From the NCBI GenBank assembly GCA_016844485.1, contig JAENIZ010000045.1, positions 1-19,257 of the forward strand: 19,257 bases of DNA. Reading direction: 5' to 3'. Made by a program: the position numbers and the translations under genes. Positions 6,814-14,836 of this stretch are shown piece after piece. Each line of letters starts with the position of its first letter. Position 1 is the stretch's first letter. The stretch is from Gammaproteobacteria bacterium (GTDB taxonomy: Bacteria > Pseudomonadota > Gammaproteobacteria > Eutrophobiales > Eutrophobiaceae). Under the pieces are notes generated by a model. It did no database searches and was not told the DNA's origin. It saw nothing but the letters and a program-made list of their open reading frames with translations.

Positions 6814-8190
6814 ATGGCCGTTAAACAATTCAGTCATGTTTTTATATGTCTCACCCTTTTGATGGGATTTTTGAGTGCCACAAGTGAAGCCACTCTACCT
6901 ACTGAAGCAGTAGCGAAGGAACTTCCCAGTCTTGCCCCGATGCTGGATGAAGTTACCCCTGCTGTGGTCAATATCGCTACTGAAGGCCGCGTTCAACTCA
7001 GACTGAATCCCTTGTTTAATGATCCTTTCTTCCGCAGATTTTTTAATGTCCCTGATCAGCCTGTTGAGCAAAAGACACAGAGCCTTGGATCAGGTGTTAT
7101 TGTGGATGCAAAGCGTGGTCTGGTAATAACAAATAATCATGTAATCGCCAATGCCGTGCAGATCACGGTGACTTTACGTGATGGCCGGCATCTTGAAGCT
7201 GAATTAATCGGGACAGATCCTGCAACGGATGTTGCCGTAATAAAAGTTCCTGCTGAAAATCTGACTGCATTGGAAACAGCGGACTCTGACAAATTACGTG
7301 TGGGTGATTTTGTTGTTGCGATTGGCAATCCCTTCGGGCTTGGCCAAACGGTTACTTCCGGGATTGTCAGTGCGCTCAGTCGCAGTGGCCTGGGAATAGA
7401 AGGCTATGAAGATTTCATCCAGACTGATGCATCGATCAATCCAGGTAATTCAGGTGGCGCATTGGTCAATTTAAATGGCGAATTAGTCGGGATTAATACA
7501 GCCATCTTTTCACAGAATGGAGGCAGTATCGGAATAGGTTTTGCCATTCCTATCAATCTTGCCTTGCAGATAATGGAACAATTGCTTGAGGGCGGACAGG
7601 TACAACGTGGGTTCCTTGGTATTCAGGCACAGGATCTCAGCCCTGATCTGGCAGAAGCATTTGGGCTTCCAAAACAGTCAGGCGCAGTGATTAATAAGGT
7701 TCTGGAAGACTCTCCTGCAGCGAAAGCCGGACTGATGGCAGGTGATATCATCATCAAGATAGACGACAAGCAGGTAAAAAGCGCGGGCGATGTGCAGAAT
7801 CGCATCGGTTTACTGCGTGTAGGCGAGGAAGTGTCATTTGAGATACTGCGCGATGGAGAGCACAAGAAATTAACGGTAGTTATCGCGGTTAGCAAAGAAG
7901 GCATTGGTTCACCCAGTGCTATCAATCAACGGCTGGAAGGCGTGACTGTTGGTGATATCAAGGAAGACCATCCCTTGTTTGGTGAGGTGGGCGGTGTGAT
8001 TGTTATGGAAGTCCAACGAGGGAGTCCCGCCTGGCGCAGTGGATTACGTGAAGGTGATGTAATCACGTCAGTTAATCATAAACAGGTGAATGACTTGCAA
8101 TCCTTTCTTGCATTGGTTGATAAGGAAAAAAATGTGTTATTACTGCGCATAGTACGTGGAAATATGGCTGCGTTTATTGTTATTAAATAA
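6814..8190 (+). CDS. degQ: Periplasmic serine endoprotease, Do/DegQ family
   Basis: A 458-residue HtrA-type protease and chaperone for damaged envelope proteins. The first 26 or so residues form a signal peptide (VFICLTLLMGFLSATSEA). The protease domain carries the triad H109 (TNNHVIA), D139 (TDPATDVAVIKV) and S213 (INPGNSGGALV). Two PDZ domains follow at about 240-345 (GFLGIQAQDLSPDLAEAFGL onward) and 365-455 (GGVIVMEVQRGSPAWRSGLREGDVI). The LA loop between FRRFFNVP and SLGSG is short, which favours DegQ or MucD over DegP. An AAGGA ribosome site lies 7-8 bases before the ATG. It is separated from hsp20 by a terminator and lies 100 bp upstream of the slp gene, which may be read with it. Confidence 0.95.
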   Translation: MAVKQFSHVFICLTLLMGFLSATSEATLPTEAVAKELPSLAPMLDEVTPAVVNIATEGRVQLRLNPLFNDPFFRRFFNVPDQPVEQKTQSLGSGVIVDAKRGLVITNNHVIANAVQITVTLRDGRHLEAELIGTDPATDVAVIKVPAENLTALETADSDKLRVGDFVVAIGNPFGLGQTVTSGIVSALSRSGLGIEGYEDFIQTDASINPGNSGGALVNLNGELVGINTAIFSQNGGSIGIGFAIPINLALQIMEQLLEGGQVQRGFLGIQAQDLSPDLAEAFGLPKQSGAVINKVLEDSPAAKAGLMAGDIIIKIDDKQVKSAGDVQNRIGLLRVGEEVSFEILRDGEHKKLTVVIAVSKEGIGSPSAINQRLEGVTVGDIKEDHPLFGEVGGVIVMEVQRGSPAWRSGLREGDVITSVNHKQVNDLQSFLALVDKEKNVLLLRIVRGNMAAFIVIK

Positions 8191-8290
8191 GCCAGTTCTG
8201 GGCAGGCACAGGAATTTTTCCCAAAACAAATATCCGCGCCAAAGGTCTATATTTAATGTTGTATTGATTAATTTATAGGGGATGCTGTTT

Positions 8291-8872
8291 ATGAGGATAA
8301 TCTTCTCATTGCTGGCAGCGCTACTATTTCTTGCGGCATGTGCCAGCAATGTTCCTGTTGAAATCCAGCAGGATGTAACAAATAGCAACGCCAGTATCGA
8401 TGCGGTACGTTCAGATTTCGGCCGGTATGAGGGTCAGAAGGTGCGCTGGGGTGGCACAATAACGTCGGTTGAAAACAAGGTATCCGATACCTGGGTGGAA
8501 GTTGTTGGCAGGGAACTCGGTTCCTATGGCAGGCCGAAAAGAGAGGATCAATCTCTGGGCCGGTTCCTGGTACGCATAGAGGGTTTTCTGGATCCGGCCA
8601 TATACAAACCCGATCGTGAATTAACGATTTACGGTATGGTTGAAAGCCGGGTGGTCAGGCAGATCGATGAACATCCTTATACCTATCCCCTGATCAAGGC
8701 GCAGACCTATTATCTCTGGGATGAGTATTATCGTTATTATGATCGCTATGCTTACGATTATCCCTATGGCTATTATCCCTACCATTACTATTATGGATTA
8801 CAATACGGTCACCATTTCGGACATCATAGTCCATTTTTTGGTTATCATTTTGGCTTGTTCCACCATTTCTGA
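8291..8872 (+). CDS. slp: Slp-family outer membrane lipoprotein with Tyr/His-rich tail
   Basis: A 193-residue lipoprotein. The signal peptide MRIIFSLLAALLFLAACAS ends in an LAAC lipobox with C17 as the lipidated residue. The middle matches Slp/YeaY proteins (FGRYEGQKVRWGGTI, TWVEVVGRELGSYGRPKR, GRFLVRIEGFLDPAIYKPDRELTIYG). The last 50 or so residues are very rich in tyrosine and histidine, with motifs such as YYRYYDRYAYDYPYGYYPYHYYY and GHHFGHH, and are longer and more biased than I expect for Slp. The first ATG (8282) is too close to the AGGGG site; the ATG at 8291 has better spacing. The function of Slp is not well established; starvation and envelope roles are described. It may be co-transcribed with the upstream protease. 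Confidence 0.85.
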   Translation: MRIIFSLLAALLFLAACASNVPVEIQQDVTNSNASIDAVRSDFGRYEGQKVRWGGTITSVENKVSDTWVEVVGRELGSYGRPKREDQSLGRFLVRIEGFLDPAIYKPDRELTIYGMVESRVVRQIDEHPYTYPLIKAQTYYLWDEYYRYYDRYAYDYPYGYYPYHYYYGLQYGHHFGHHSPFFGYHFGLFHHF

Positions 8873-8930
8873 TAGTGGACATCTGAAAAAATAACTAAAA
8901 ACGTATTGAGGAAAAAATAAAAGATTGCCG

Positions 8931-9743
8931 TTATTTTGCGGTAACGGCCAAATTGGTTACCTGGATGTTCGTTTGGTCTGAATTATCCTCAAGAAGGATT
9001 TTTTTCAACAGGGCAACATCGACATAGCTTTTGCCGTAAGCGTTACCGGTAATGATTGAAAAGGGTTGTCCCGGTTCACCAAGCTGATCAAGAACAAGGC
9101 TTGCGTCATTAAAATTATTATCGATGGTGAAGGTGTGTGTGGTTATAACAGTCTTCAAACCACACGCACGGGCAGAACGGTTACCATTCGGCGTATCTTC
9201 AATCGCAATACAATCTACCGGTGTCAAGCCCAGATCAGCCAGGGCATATTGATACACCACCGGAGAAGGTTTTTTATCGGGTACTATATCACTGGTGACA
9301 ATAGTATCGAATCGGGCCAAGGCATCCTGCCCTAATGCATTCTGCAATAGCGTTTCAACATTAAATTTTGATGTGCATGTGGCGATCCCCAATCTGATAC
9401 CTTGCTGGTTCGCCTCATTCAGCAGTCTTAATATACCGCTGCGTAAACCGATATGTCCTGCGATGAGCTTTTCACGGTAGATTTCTGATTTGCGCTTATG
9501 GATGCGCAGGGCAAATTCACGCAGGTTGAGATCACCTTTAAGCTCAATAGAGTGTGCTTTGAGATAAGCGTAAATACGTTCTCTGCCACCGGATATTGAA
9601 AGCAGACCGGCATATTCACGCGGAGACCATTCATATCCCAGGTCAAAATCACGGAATGCGATATTAAATGCCTGGCGATGAGTCTCTTCAGTATTGGCTA
9701 AGGTGCCGTCAACGTCGAATATAATGGCTTTTAGTTGTCGCAT
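8931..9743 (-). CDS. cbbY: CbbY-type HAD phosphatase
   Basis: A 270-residue haloacid dehalogenase-type phosphatase. Motif I is IIFDVDGTLANTEE (nucleophile D10, acid D12). ATCTSKFNVETLL gives motif II, VPDKKPSPVVYQYAL the motif III lysine, and AIEDTPNGNRSARACGLKTVITT motif IV. The cap segment AFNIAFRDFDLGYEWSPREYAGLLSISGGRERI matches CbbY, which in photosynthetic and chemoautotrophic bacteria removes xylulose-1,5-bisphosphate, an inhibitor of Rubisco. No Rubisco gene is in this window, so the substrate is inferred; a general sugar-phosphate phosphatase is also possible. It is convergent with slp (58 bp between stops) and appears to be a single gene. The C-terminal 20 residues (after LLKKILLED) look like a lineage-specific tail. 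Confidence 0.85.
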   Translation of the reverse strand: MRQLKAIIFDVDGTLANTEETHRQAFNIAFRDFDLGYEWSPREYAGLLSISGGRERIYAYLKAHSIELKGDLNLREFALRIHKRKSEIYREKLIAGHIGLRSGILRLLNEANQQGIRLGIATCTSKFNVETLLQNALGQDALARFDTIVTSDIVPDKKPSPVVYQYALADLGLTPVDCIAIEDTPNGNRSARACGLKTVITTHTFTIDNNFNDASLVLDQLGEPGQPFSIITGNAYGKSYVDVALLKKILLEDNSDQTNIQVTNLAVTAK

Positions 9744-9927
9744 TGATTATCTTGAAAAGAATCCTTTAACTACCTTTCAGATTCCGGTGCTACCTGTTGA
9801 TGTTAAATAGAATTAATTTTGATGCATAGCAATACTATGACATTTTATCTGGATCGTCTACTGAAATTGAGACAAATGGCATATTATCAAGTTCCACATG
9901 CTGCTGTCCCGGTAAATGATATATTTA

Positions 9928-10102
9928 TCTGTCATTCCGGAAAACACATCGTGGTTATCCGGTATCCCCTTTCCCCTGAAAGGGGGAAGGTACGACTGCA
10001 TGGATGCAGGAGGTAGAGCAACGCCGGGAGCAGTTGCCGAGGAGAGGGGTACTTTACTTACTGGATGCCAGTTAACCGCTATGAGGTTTACGGCATGACA
10101 AA
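9928..10102. mobile_element. MITE-like element with 40-bp terminal inverted repeats
   Basis: The left end (9928-9967, starting TCTGTCATTCCGG) and the reverse complement of the right end (10063-10102, TTTGTCATGCCGT) agree at 30 of 40 positions by hand count. Both ends are flanked by TA (9926-9927 and 10103-10104), as expected for a TA target. Inside are three hairpins: CCCCTTTC/GAAAGGGGG, CTGCAT/ATGCAG, and GCAAC/GTTGC (10018-10037). There is no transposase, so it would be non-autonomous. It accounts for most of the gene-free stretch between cbbY and rmuC; I see nothing else clear in 9744-9925 or 10105-10238. Confidence 0.6.
10008..10041 (+). repeat. Second copy of the AGGAG-TAGAG hairpin unit
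   Basis: The segment AGGAGGTAGAG, stem GCAAC, loop GCCGGGAGCA, stem GTTGC, CGAG matches 6007-6040 (AGGAGTTAGAG, stem GTCGC, loop GTCGGGAACA, stem GCGAC, CGAG). Three stem pairs differ between copies by changes on both sides that keep pairing. It lies inside the inverted-repeat element. Confidence 0.65.
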
Positions 10103-10238
10103 TATGTGCTCGTTGGACAGCAGAGGATTGAACCCGCTCAATCTCTTCAAACAAACAACTGTTCTTTTTGAATTTATTGAGTATTCTTAACCCTATAGAT
10201 ACAGGTTCAATCTCAATACAACTCATCAAATTAATATA

Positions 10239-11555
10239 ATGAATGAAACCGCTGTCATTGCAGGAATCATCGGCATCATTCTGGGCTTGGGGGTAATGTG
10301 GGTTATCTCCAGGAACAAGCTGACCGCTCAGGATCAACGGCTGGGCGACAAGACTGCACAAATAGACGAATTGAAATCCAGGCTCAAAGAACATGAAGAT
10401 TCCGATTACAGGGCAAAAATTGCTGAACTACAAACCTTGCTCGAGGGAGAAAGACGCTTAACGCGAGAAAAAATAGCGCTACTGGAACAGGCTGAGAAGA
10501 ACATGACAGCCGCCTTCGAAAATCTGGCAAACAGGATTATCGAAGAAAAAAGTAAAAAATTCACCGAGCAGAATAAGATTAATATTGGCGAGGTACTGAA
10601 TCCATTGCGTGAACAGCTGGGAGATTTCAAAAAGAAAATTGAAGATGTTTATGATAAAGAATCAAAAGACAGGGTGTCCTTACATCATGAAATTACGAGT
10701 CTGAAATCATTAAATGAACAGATGAGCAAGGATGCTATCAATCTTACCAGGGCGCTTAAAGGAGACAGTAAAAAACGCGGCAATTGGGGTGAAGTAATCC
10801 TGGAAAGAGTGCTTGAAGATTCTGGATTAAAAAATGGTCGTGAATATGAAACTCAAGGTAGTTTTCGTGATGAAAATGGAAAGTTATATTATCCCGATGT
10901 GGTTGTGCACCTGCCCGATAACAAAGATGTGGTGATCGATTCCAAAGTCTCACTAAATGCTTACGAGCGCTATTTTTCCACAGAAGATGATAATGAACGA
11001 AAGCAGGCTTTGAGCGAGCATCTTAATTCAATTCGTACCCATGTATCCGGGTTACAGGGGAAAAATTACGATGAGTTGTTGAGGCTAAATTCACTCGATA
11101 TGGTATTGATGTTTGTACCGATAGAACCTGCATTGATGCTCGCCTTTGAGCATGATGAAAATCTTTACCAGGATGCCTTCAAGAAGGGTATTTTTTTGGT
11201 TAGTCCCTCAACTTTAACTATGAATCTGCATATTATTCATAATATGTGGCGATATGAATATCAAAATCAAAATGCACAAGAGATTGCCAAAAGAGCGGGT
11301 GACATGTATGACAAGTTTGTCGGTTTTGTTGATGCATTGGAAGATATCGGTGACAAACTGGGTAAAGCGCAAACAGCGTATCAGACAGCACACAATCGCT
11401 TAACGGATGGCAAGGGTAATCTCGTGGGAAAGGCAGAGGCTATTCGAAATCTTGGATTAGAAACAAACAAAAAATTATCAAATGAACTCATTGATAAAAC
11501 TCAAGAAGAGGAAGAAACACCAAGAATTACCGGGAATAAGGTGACTCAGGATTAG
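10239..11555 (+). CDS. rmuC: DNA recombination protein RmuC
   Basis: A 438-residue RmuC homologue, a protein thought to limit rearrangements such as inversions and with a PD-(D/E)XK-like nuclease fold. The N-terminal membrane anchor (VIAGIIGIILGLGVMWVI, about residues 6-23) is followed by a long coiled coil rich in Lys, Glu and Leu (about 25-175). The conserved RmuC domain (about 180-400) has KRGNWGEVILERVLEDSGL, YPDVVVHLPDNKDVVIDSKVSLNAY, LDMVLMFVPIEPALMLAF and LVSPSTLTMNLHIIHNMWRYE. The D-x-K in VIDSKV fits the nuclease signature. The ribosome site is weak. The next gene starts about 40 bp downstream on the same strand and could share its transcript. Confidence 0.95.
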   Translation: MNETAVIAGIIGIILGLGVMWVISRNKLTAQDQRLGDKTAQIDELKSRLKEHEDSDYRAKIAELQTLLEGERRLTREKIALLEQAEKNMTAAFENLANRIIEEKSKKFTEQNKINIGEVLNPLREQLGDFKKKIEDVYDKESKDRVSLHHEITSLKSLNEQMSKDAINLTRALKGDSKKRGNWGEVILERVLEDSGLKNGREYETQGSFRDENGKLYYPDVVVHLPDNKDVVIDSKVSLNAYERYFSTEDDNERKQALSEHLNSIRTHVSGLQGKNYDELLRLNSLDMVLMFVPIEPALMLAFEHDENLYQDAFKKGIFLVSPSTLTMNLHIIHNMWRYEYQNQNAQEIAKRAGDMYDKFVGFVDALEDIGDKLGKAQTAYQTAHNRLTDGKGNLVGKAEAIRNLGLETNKKLSNELIDKTQEEEETPRITGNKVTQD

Positions 11556-11596
11556 TCACGCGCCTGTTTACTGAATTAACGTCTGGTTCCGTTCCA

Positions 11597-12679
11597 TTGC
11601 TAACAGAGAAACTACAATCGCCGATCAAAGGCCGTGGCACGCCGGATAAAATCGATCCACGTTATCTACACTATACCAGAGAGACCGTTGACGATGGCTG
11701 GGGTTATGGGGATGATGAAGAAAAGCAGCGCATCCCGACCACTGTCACCGTAGAAAAACCACGGACTATTATTAGCCGTAACCAGTCGCCGGATATCCCG
11801 TTTGAGGCCTCAATCAACCCCTACCGTGGTTGTGAGCATGGCTGTATTTATTGTTATGCCAGGCCGACCCACGCCTATATGGACCTGTCGCCGGGGATTG
11901 ATTTTGAAACGAAACTGTTTGCAAAGCCCAATGCGGCTGATTTATTACGCGTTGAACTGGGCAAACCGGGATATCAGTGCACTCCCATGGCGCTCGGTAC
12001 CAACACGGATCCCTATCAGCCGATTGAACGTGACTGGCAGATCACACGCCGGATTATTGAAGTTCTCAGTGAGTGTGATCACCCGTTGACCATCGTCACC
12101 AAATCATGGCTGGTCGAACGCGATATCGATCTGCTTGCGCTGATGGCAAAAAAGAATCTGGCACAGGTATTTGTCTCGATCACCACGCTGGATACCGCAC
12201 TTGCTCGTAAACTGGAACCGCGCGCCACGGCGCCACACAGGCGACTGGAGACACTTGCACATTTGCATGAGGCAGGCATTCCAACCGGTGTGATGTTTGC
12301 ACCTGTAATCCCGGCACTGAACGATACGGAGATGGAAACCGTACTGACACAGTCCGCAGACGCAGGTGTCGATAGTGCAGGGTATGTCATGCTACGCCTG
12401 CCGCATGAAGTGAAAATATTATTCAGGGAATGGCTGGAGACCCATGTGCCGTTGAAGGCCAAACATATCATGAACATGGTGAGAGATATCCGCGGCGGGA
12501 AGGACAATGATCCGCATTTCAAAACACGCATGCGTGGGCAGGGTGTTTATGCGGAGATCATCAAAAAACGCTTTCAGCAGGTATGTAAACGGCTGGGGTT
12601 GAATAAAAAGCGTTTTATTCTCGATACTGCAAAATTTTTACCACCGATCAAGAAGGGTGATCAATTAAGCCTGTTTTGA
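11597..12679 (+). CDS. PA0069-family radical SAM protein
   Basis: A 360-residue radical SAM enzyme of the PA0069/Rv2578c type, related to the spore photoproduct lyase-like group. The cluster motif is CEHGCIYCYARP (C79, C83, C86), preceded by FEASINPYRGCEHG, and GTNTDPYQPIER follows. VTKSWLVERDIDLL, PVIPALNDTEMETVL and LPHEVKILFREWL are also typical. N-terminal KGRGT and DDGW blocks match the family. No ATG is available; TTG at 11597 is the best start, though a start a few codons upstream cannot be excluded. It is 41 bp after rmuC on the same strand and convergent with the metallopeptidase gene. The substrate is unknown. Confidence 0.88.
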   Translation: MLTEKLQSPIKGRGTPDKIDPRYLHYTRETVDDGWGYGDDEEKQRIPTTVTVEKPRTIISRNQSPDIPFEASINPYRGCEHGCIYCYARPTHAYMDLSPGIDFETKLFAKPNAADLLRVELGKPGYQCTPMALGTNTDPYQPIERDWQITRRIIEVLSECDHPLTIVTKSWLVERDIDLLALMAKKNLAQVFVSITTLDTALARKLEPRATAPHRRLETLAHLHEAGIPTGVMFAPVIPALNDTEMETVLTQSADAGVDSAGYVMLRLPHEVKILFREWLETHVPLKAKHIMNMVRDIRGGKDNDPHFKTRMRGQGVYAEIIKKRFQQVCKRLGLNKKRFILDTAKFLPPIKKGDQLSLF

Positions 12680-12702
12680 GATTTGTAGTAGTGATTTGAA
12701 TT

Positions 12703-13389
12703 TTACCTGCGCAAGATGGCGATCCAGCGATAAAAATTGAGCACGCTGGCGAGTGATGCGGCGACATAAGTCAATGCAGCCGCGGTCAGTATTTTTCTTG
12801 CGACAGGGATCGCAGATTGCGGAATGTATTCACCTTCGATGAGTATCGGTAATGCACGCTTGAAACTTGCGTCCCATTCCACCGGAAGGGTAATAAGGTG
12901 AAACACAACAGGCAGCAACATGAGGGCAATACCGACAAGCAAAATGATTGCGCCAACTCCGGGCATTCGTGTCAGTGTCGCAGCAAAGGGAAATACGATA
13001 AGTATTATGGAGGCGAGCTTTTCCGTATAAGCTATAAATCTGGCCAGGCGCCAGCGCAGGAAGAAAGGCCGATGCCCCATCTTGTGCTGGATAGCATGGC
13101 CGACTTCATGCGCTGTCACAACAACAGCCGTCAGTGATTTCCCATCATAAATATCTTCCGCGAGCATTATCGTTTTTTCTTCGGGATTATAGTGGTCATT
13201 TTTTTGTTCGCTTTTTTCAACATTAACTCCATCCAGCGCGTATCTTTTCAATAAATGTTCCGCGAGTTCGCCCCCTGTACCTGGCAGCTCATCAATTCTG
13301 GTGTTGTAACGTTTAAGCACATGGCCTGCCCACAGCTGGGGGCCAAACAATACTATAATCAGAATTATCAGGGTAAGTGCTAACAGCAT
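12703..13389 (-). CDS. YugP-type membrane zinc metallopeptidase
   Basis: A 228-residue integral membrane peptidase. The zinc motif HEVGH (H94, E95, H98, in VVVTAHEVGHAIQHKMGHRP) supplies two ligands and the general base; E171 in LPVEWDASFKRAL is the likely third ligand. Membrane segments are seen near 1-20, about 122-140, about 145-165 and about 205-222. The block NHYNP-like (DHYNPEEKTIMLAEDIYDGKSL) is typical of the Zn_peptidase_2 family. Physiological substrates are unknown. It is divergent from zapE (about 145 bp between starts) and convergent with the PA0069-type gene, so it is transcribed alone. Confidence 0.9.
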   Translation of the reverse strand: MLLALTLIILIIVLFGPQLWAGHVLKRYNTRIDELPGTGGELAEHLLKRYALDGVNVEKSEQKNDHYNPEEKTIMLAEDIYDGKSLTAVVVTAHEVGHAIQHKMGHRPFFLRWRLARFIAYTEKLASIILIVFPFAATLTRMPGVGAIILLVGIALMLLPVVFHLITLPVEWDASFKRALPILIEGEYIPQSAIPVARKILTAAALTYVAASLASVLNFYRWIAILRR

Positions 13390-13534
13390 GACCGGGTCAT
13401 GATACTATTTTGCTGTATCTGCATGATATAAACATTCATTAGAATATGCAGAAACGTTTCTGATAAATATAAAAAACAATCGGATGCTATTCATTTGTTA
13501 TTGTAATAGCACAAAAAAAGCAGGCAATTGATCA

Positions 13535-14577
13535 ATGACTCCGTTGGAAAGATATCAGGCAGATCTTCTGCATGGAGATTTTAGTGCAGATCCGGCACAG
13601 AGCGCGGCTGTCGAACATTCCCAGGTGCTATATGATTCATTACTTGCAGAATATGAAAAGAATAAAAGGTTGTTCAATCGTATTAAAAAACGGTTGCAGA
13701 AAAAAAACAAAAAATCGATTAAGGGATTGTATTTCTGGGGAGGTGTTGGCCGTGGCAAGACATATATAGCAGATGCCTTTTATAATAGTTTACCTTTTCC
13801 TGAAAAAACCCGGGTTCATTTTCACCGTTTCATGCAGATGATCCATCATGAACTCAGACAACTGAAAAATATTGAAGATCCGTTGCAGTGTGTTGCAGAC
13901 AAAATTGTATCCGGGACATGGGTATTATGTTTTGATGAGTTTCATGTATCCGATATCACGGACGCCATGTTACTGGGTGGATTACTGGAGGCATTGTTTG
14001 ATCGGGGTGTAATACTGGTTACCACTTCGAATGAGGCCCCTGATCAATTGTATTGGGATGGTTTGCAGCGTGAGCGCTTTATGCCGGCAATTGATCTGGT
14101 TAAACAACATACCCTCGTCGTGAACGTCGATTCCGGTATTGATTATCGGTTGCGTTTTCTGGACAAGGCCGAGATTTATCATTACCCCCTGGATGACGAT
14201 GCGAGTGCCATGTTGCGCGATAATTTTGAATATATTGCCCCGGAAGAGGGCACTGATAATGTGGTGCTCGATATAGAGGGCGGGAGATCTGTGATGGGCC
14301 CAGAGGTCCGTCAGACTATATCGAAATTGCCCGCTTGTACCAGACGGTCTTTATTTCCAACATTCCGGTGATGGAAGAGGCCGATAACGACAGGGCAAAA
14401 CGTTTTATGACCCTGGTGGATGAATTCTATGATCGCAATGTGAAATTGATCCTGACTGCCGCGTCGCTGCCTGAAAATTTATACAACGGCAAGCGGCTGG
14501 CGAAGTCTTTTCGTCGTACTGTCAGTCGTCTGTTGGAGATGCATACCCACGATTATCTGGCAAAACAGCATCTGTAA
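13535..14577 (+). pseudogene. zapE: zapE (AFG1-type ATPase) interrupted by an internal deletion and frameshift
   Basis: The N-terminal part (13535 to about 14300) encodes a good ZapE: Walker A GGVGRGKTYIAD, HFHRFMQMIHHEL, Walker B VLCFDEFHVSDITDAMLLGG, TTSNEAPDQLY and NVDSGIDYRLRFL. After LDIEGGRSVMGP the frame drifts and stops at 14371. The C-terminal part lies in another frame (about 14307-14577): RGPSDYIEIARLYQTVFISNIPVM, DEFYDRNVKLILTAASLPENLYNG and HDYLAKQHL. Compared from memory with E. coli ZapE, about 18 residues are missing between IEGRS and PRGPSDY, including the hydrophobic strand and the Leu-Cys block. The frame change requires a net loss of 3n+1 bases, so one deletion of about 55-58 bp would explain both. 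ZapE regulates the Z ring under stress; AFG1 proteins act with proteases on oxidised proteins. Here the product would lack part of the C-terminal domain. Confidence 0.85.
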
Positions 14578-14582
14578 TTATT

Positions 14583-14670
14583 AGGGGTCAGGGATTTGGG
14601 GCTAGGGATTAGTAACTGATAACCCGGAAACAGTAATCAACCCCTGATCTCTGAACCTTGGTCTCTAGCC
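14583..14670. repeat. Imperfect inverted repeat of GGGGTCAGGGAT type
   Basis: The left arm (GGGTCAGGGAT, GGGCTAGGGATTAGTAACTG) and right arm (CAGTAATCAACCCCTGATCTC, TGAACCTTGGTCTCTAGCC) pair imperfectly around ATAACCCGGAAA. GATTAGTAACTG is shared with the inverted repeat near 6123. It follows the zapE stop and could terminate transcription, though a clear T run is missing. Confidence 0.45.
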
Positions 14671-14761
14671 ATTATTTACTATTATAAACATATAGTTATA
14701 TTAGTTATTCGGCATACAGATTAAATAACCCGTGCCCGGCCTTTCCTCGACTCTCACAGTT

Positions 14762-14780
14762 CACTATTCTAGTAATAGTG
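14762..14780 (+). promoter_or_regulatory. Palindrome upstream of the EF-G-like gene
   Basis: CACTATT and AATAGTG flank the loop CTAGT, a perfect 7-bp inverted repeat about 57 bp before the start codon. It could be an operator or a leader hairpin. No matching regulator is known to me. Confidence 0.35.
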
Positions 14781-14836
14781 GGTGGGAACGCCCTTTTCCA
14801 ACGGGATGGAAGTAAATAACAAGAATGAGGGGGAAG

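Noticed and set aside
9858..10394. 178-codon open frame on the minus strand between cbbY and rmuC
   Set aside because: It overlaps the start of rmuC and runs across the inverted-repeat element; its composition looks like translated repeat DNA and it shows no recognisable domain.
14270..14371. Programmed frameshift in zapE
   Set aside because: No slippery heptamer or following stimulator is evident, and residues are missing as well, which a frameshift alone would not explain.
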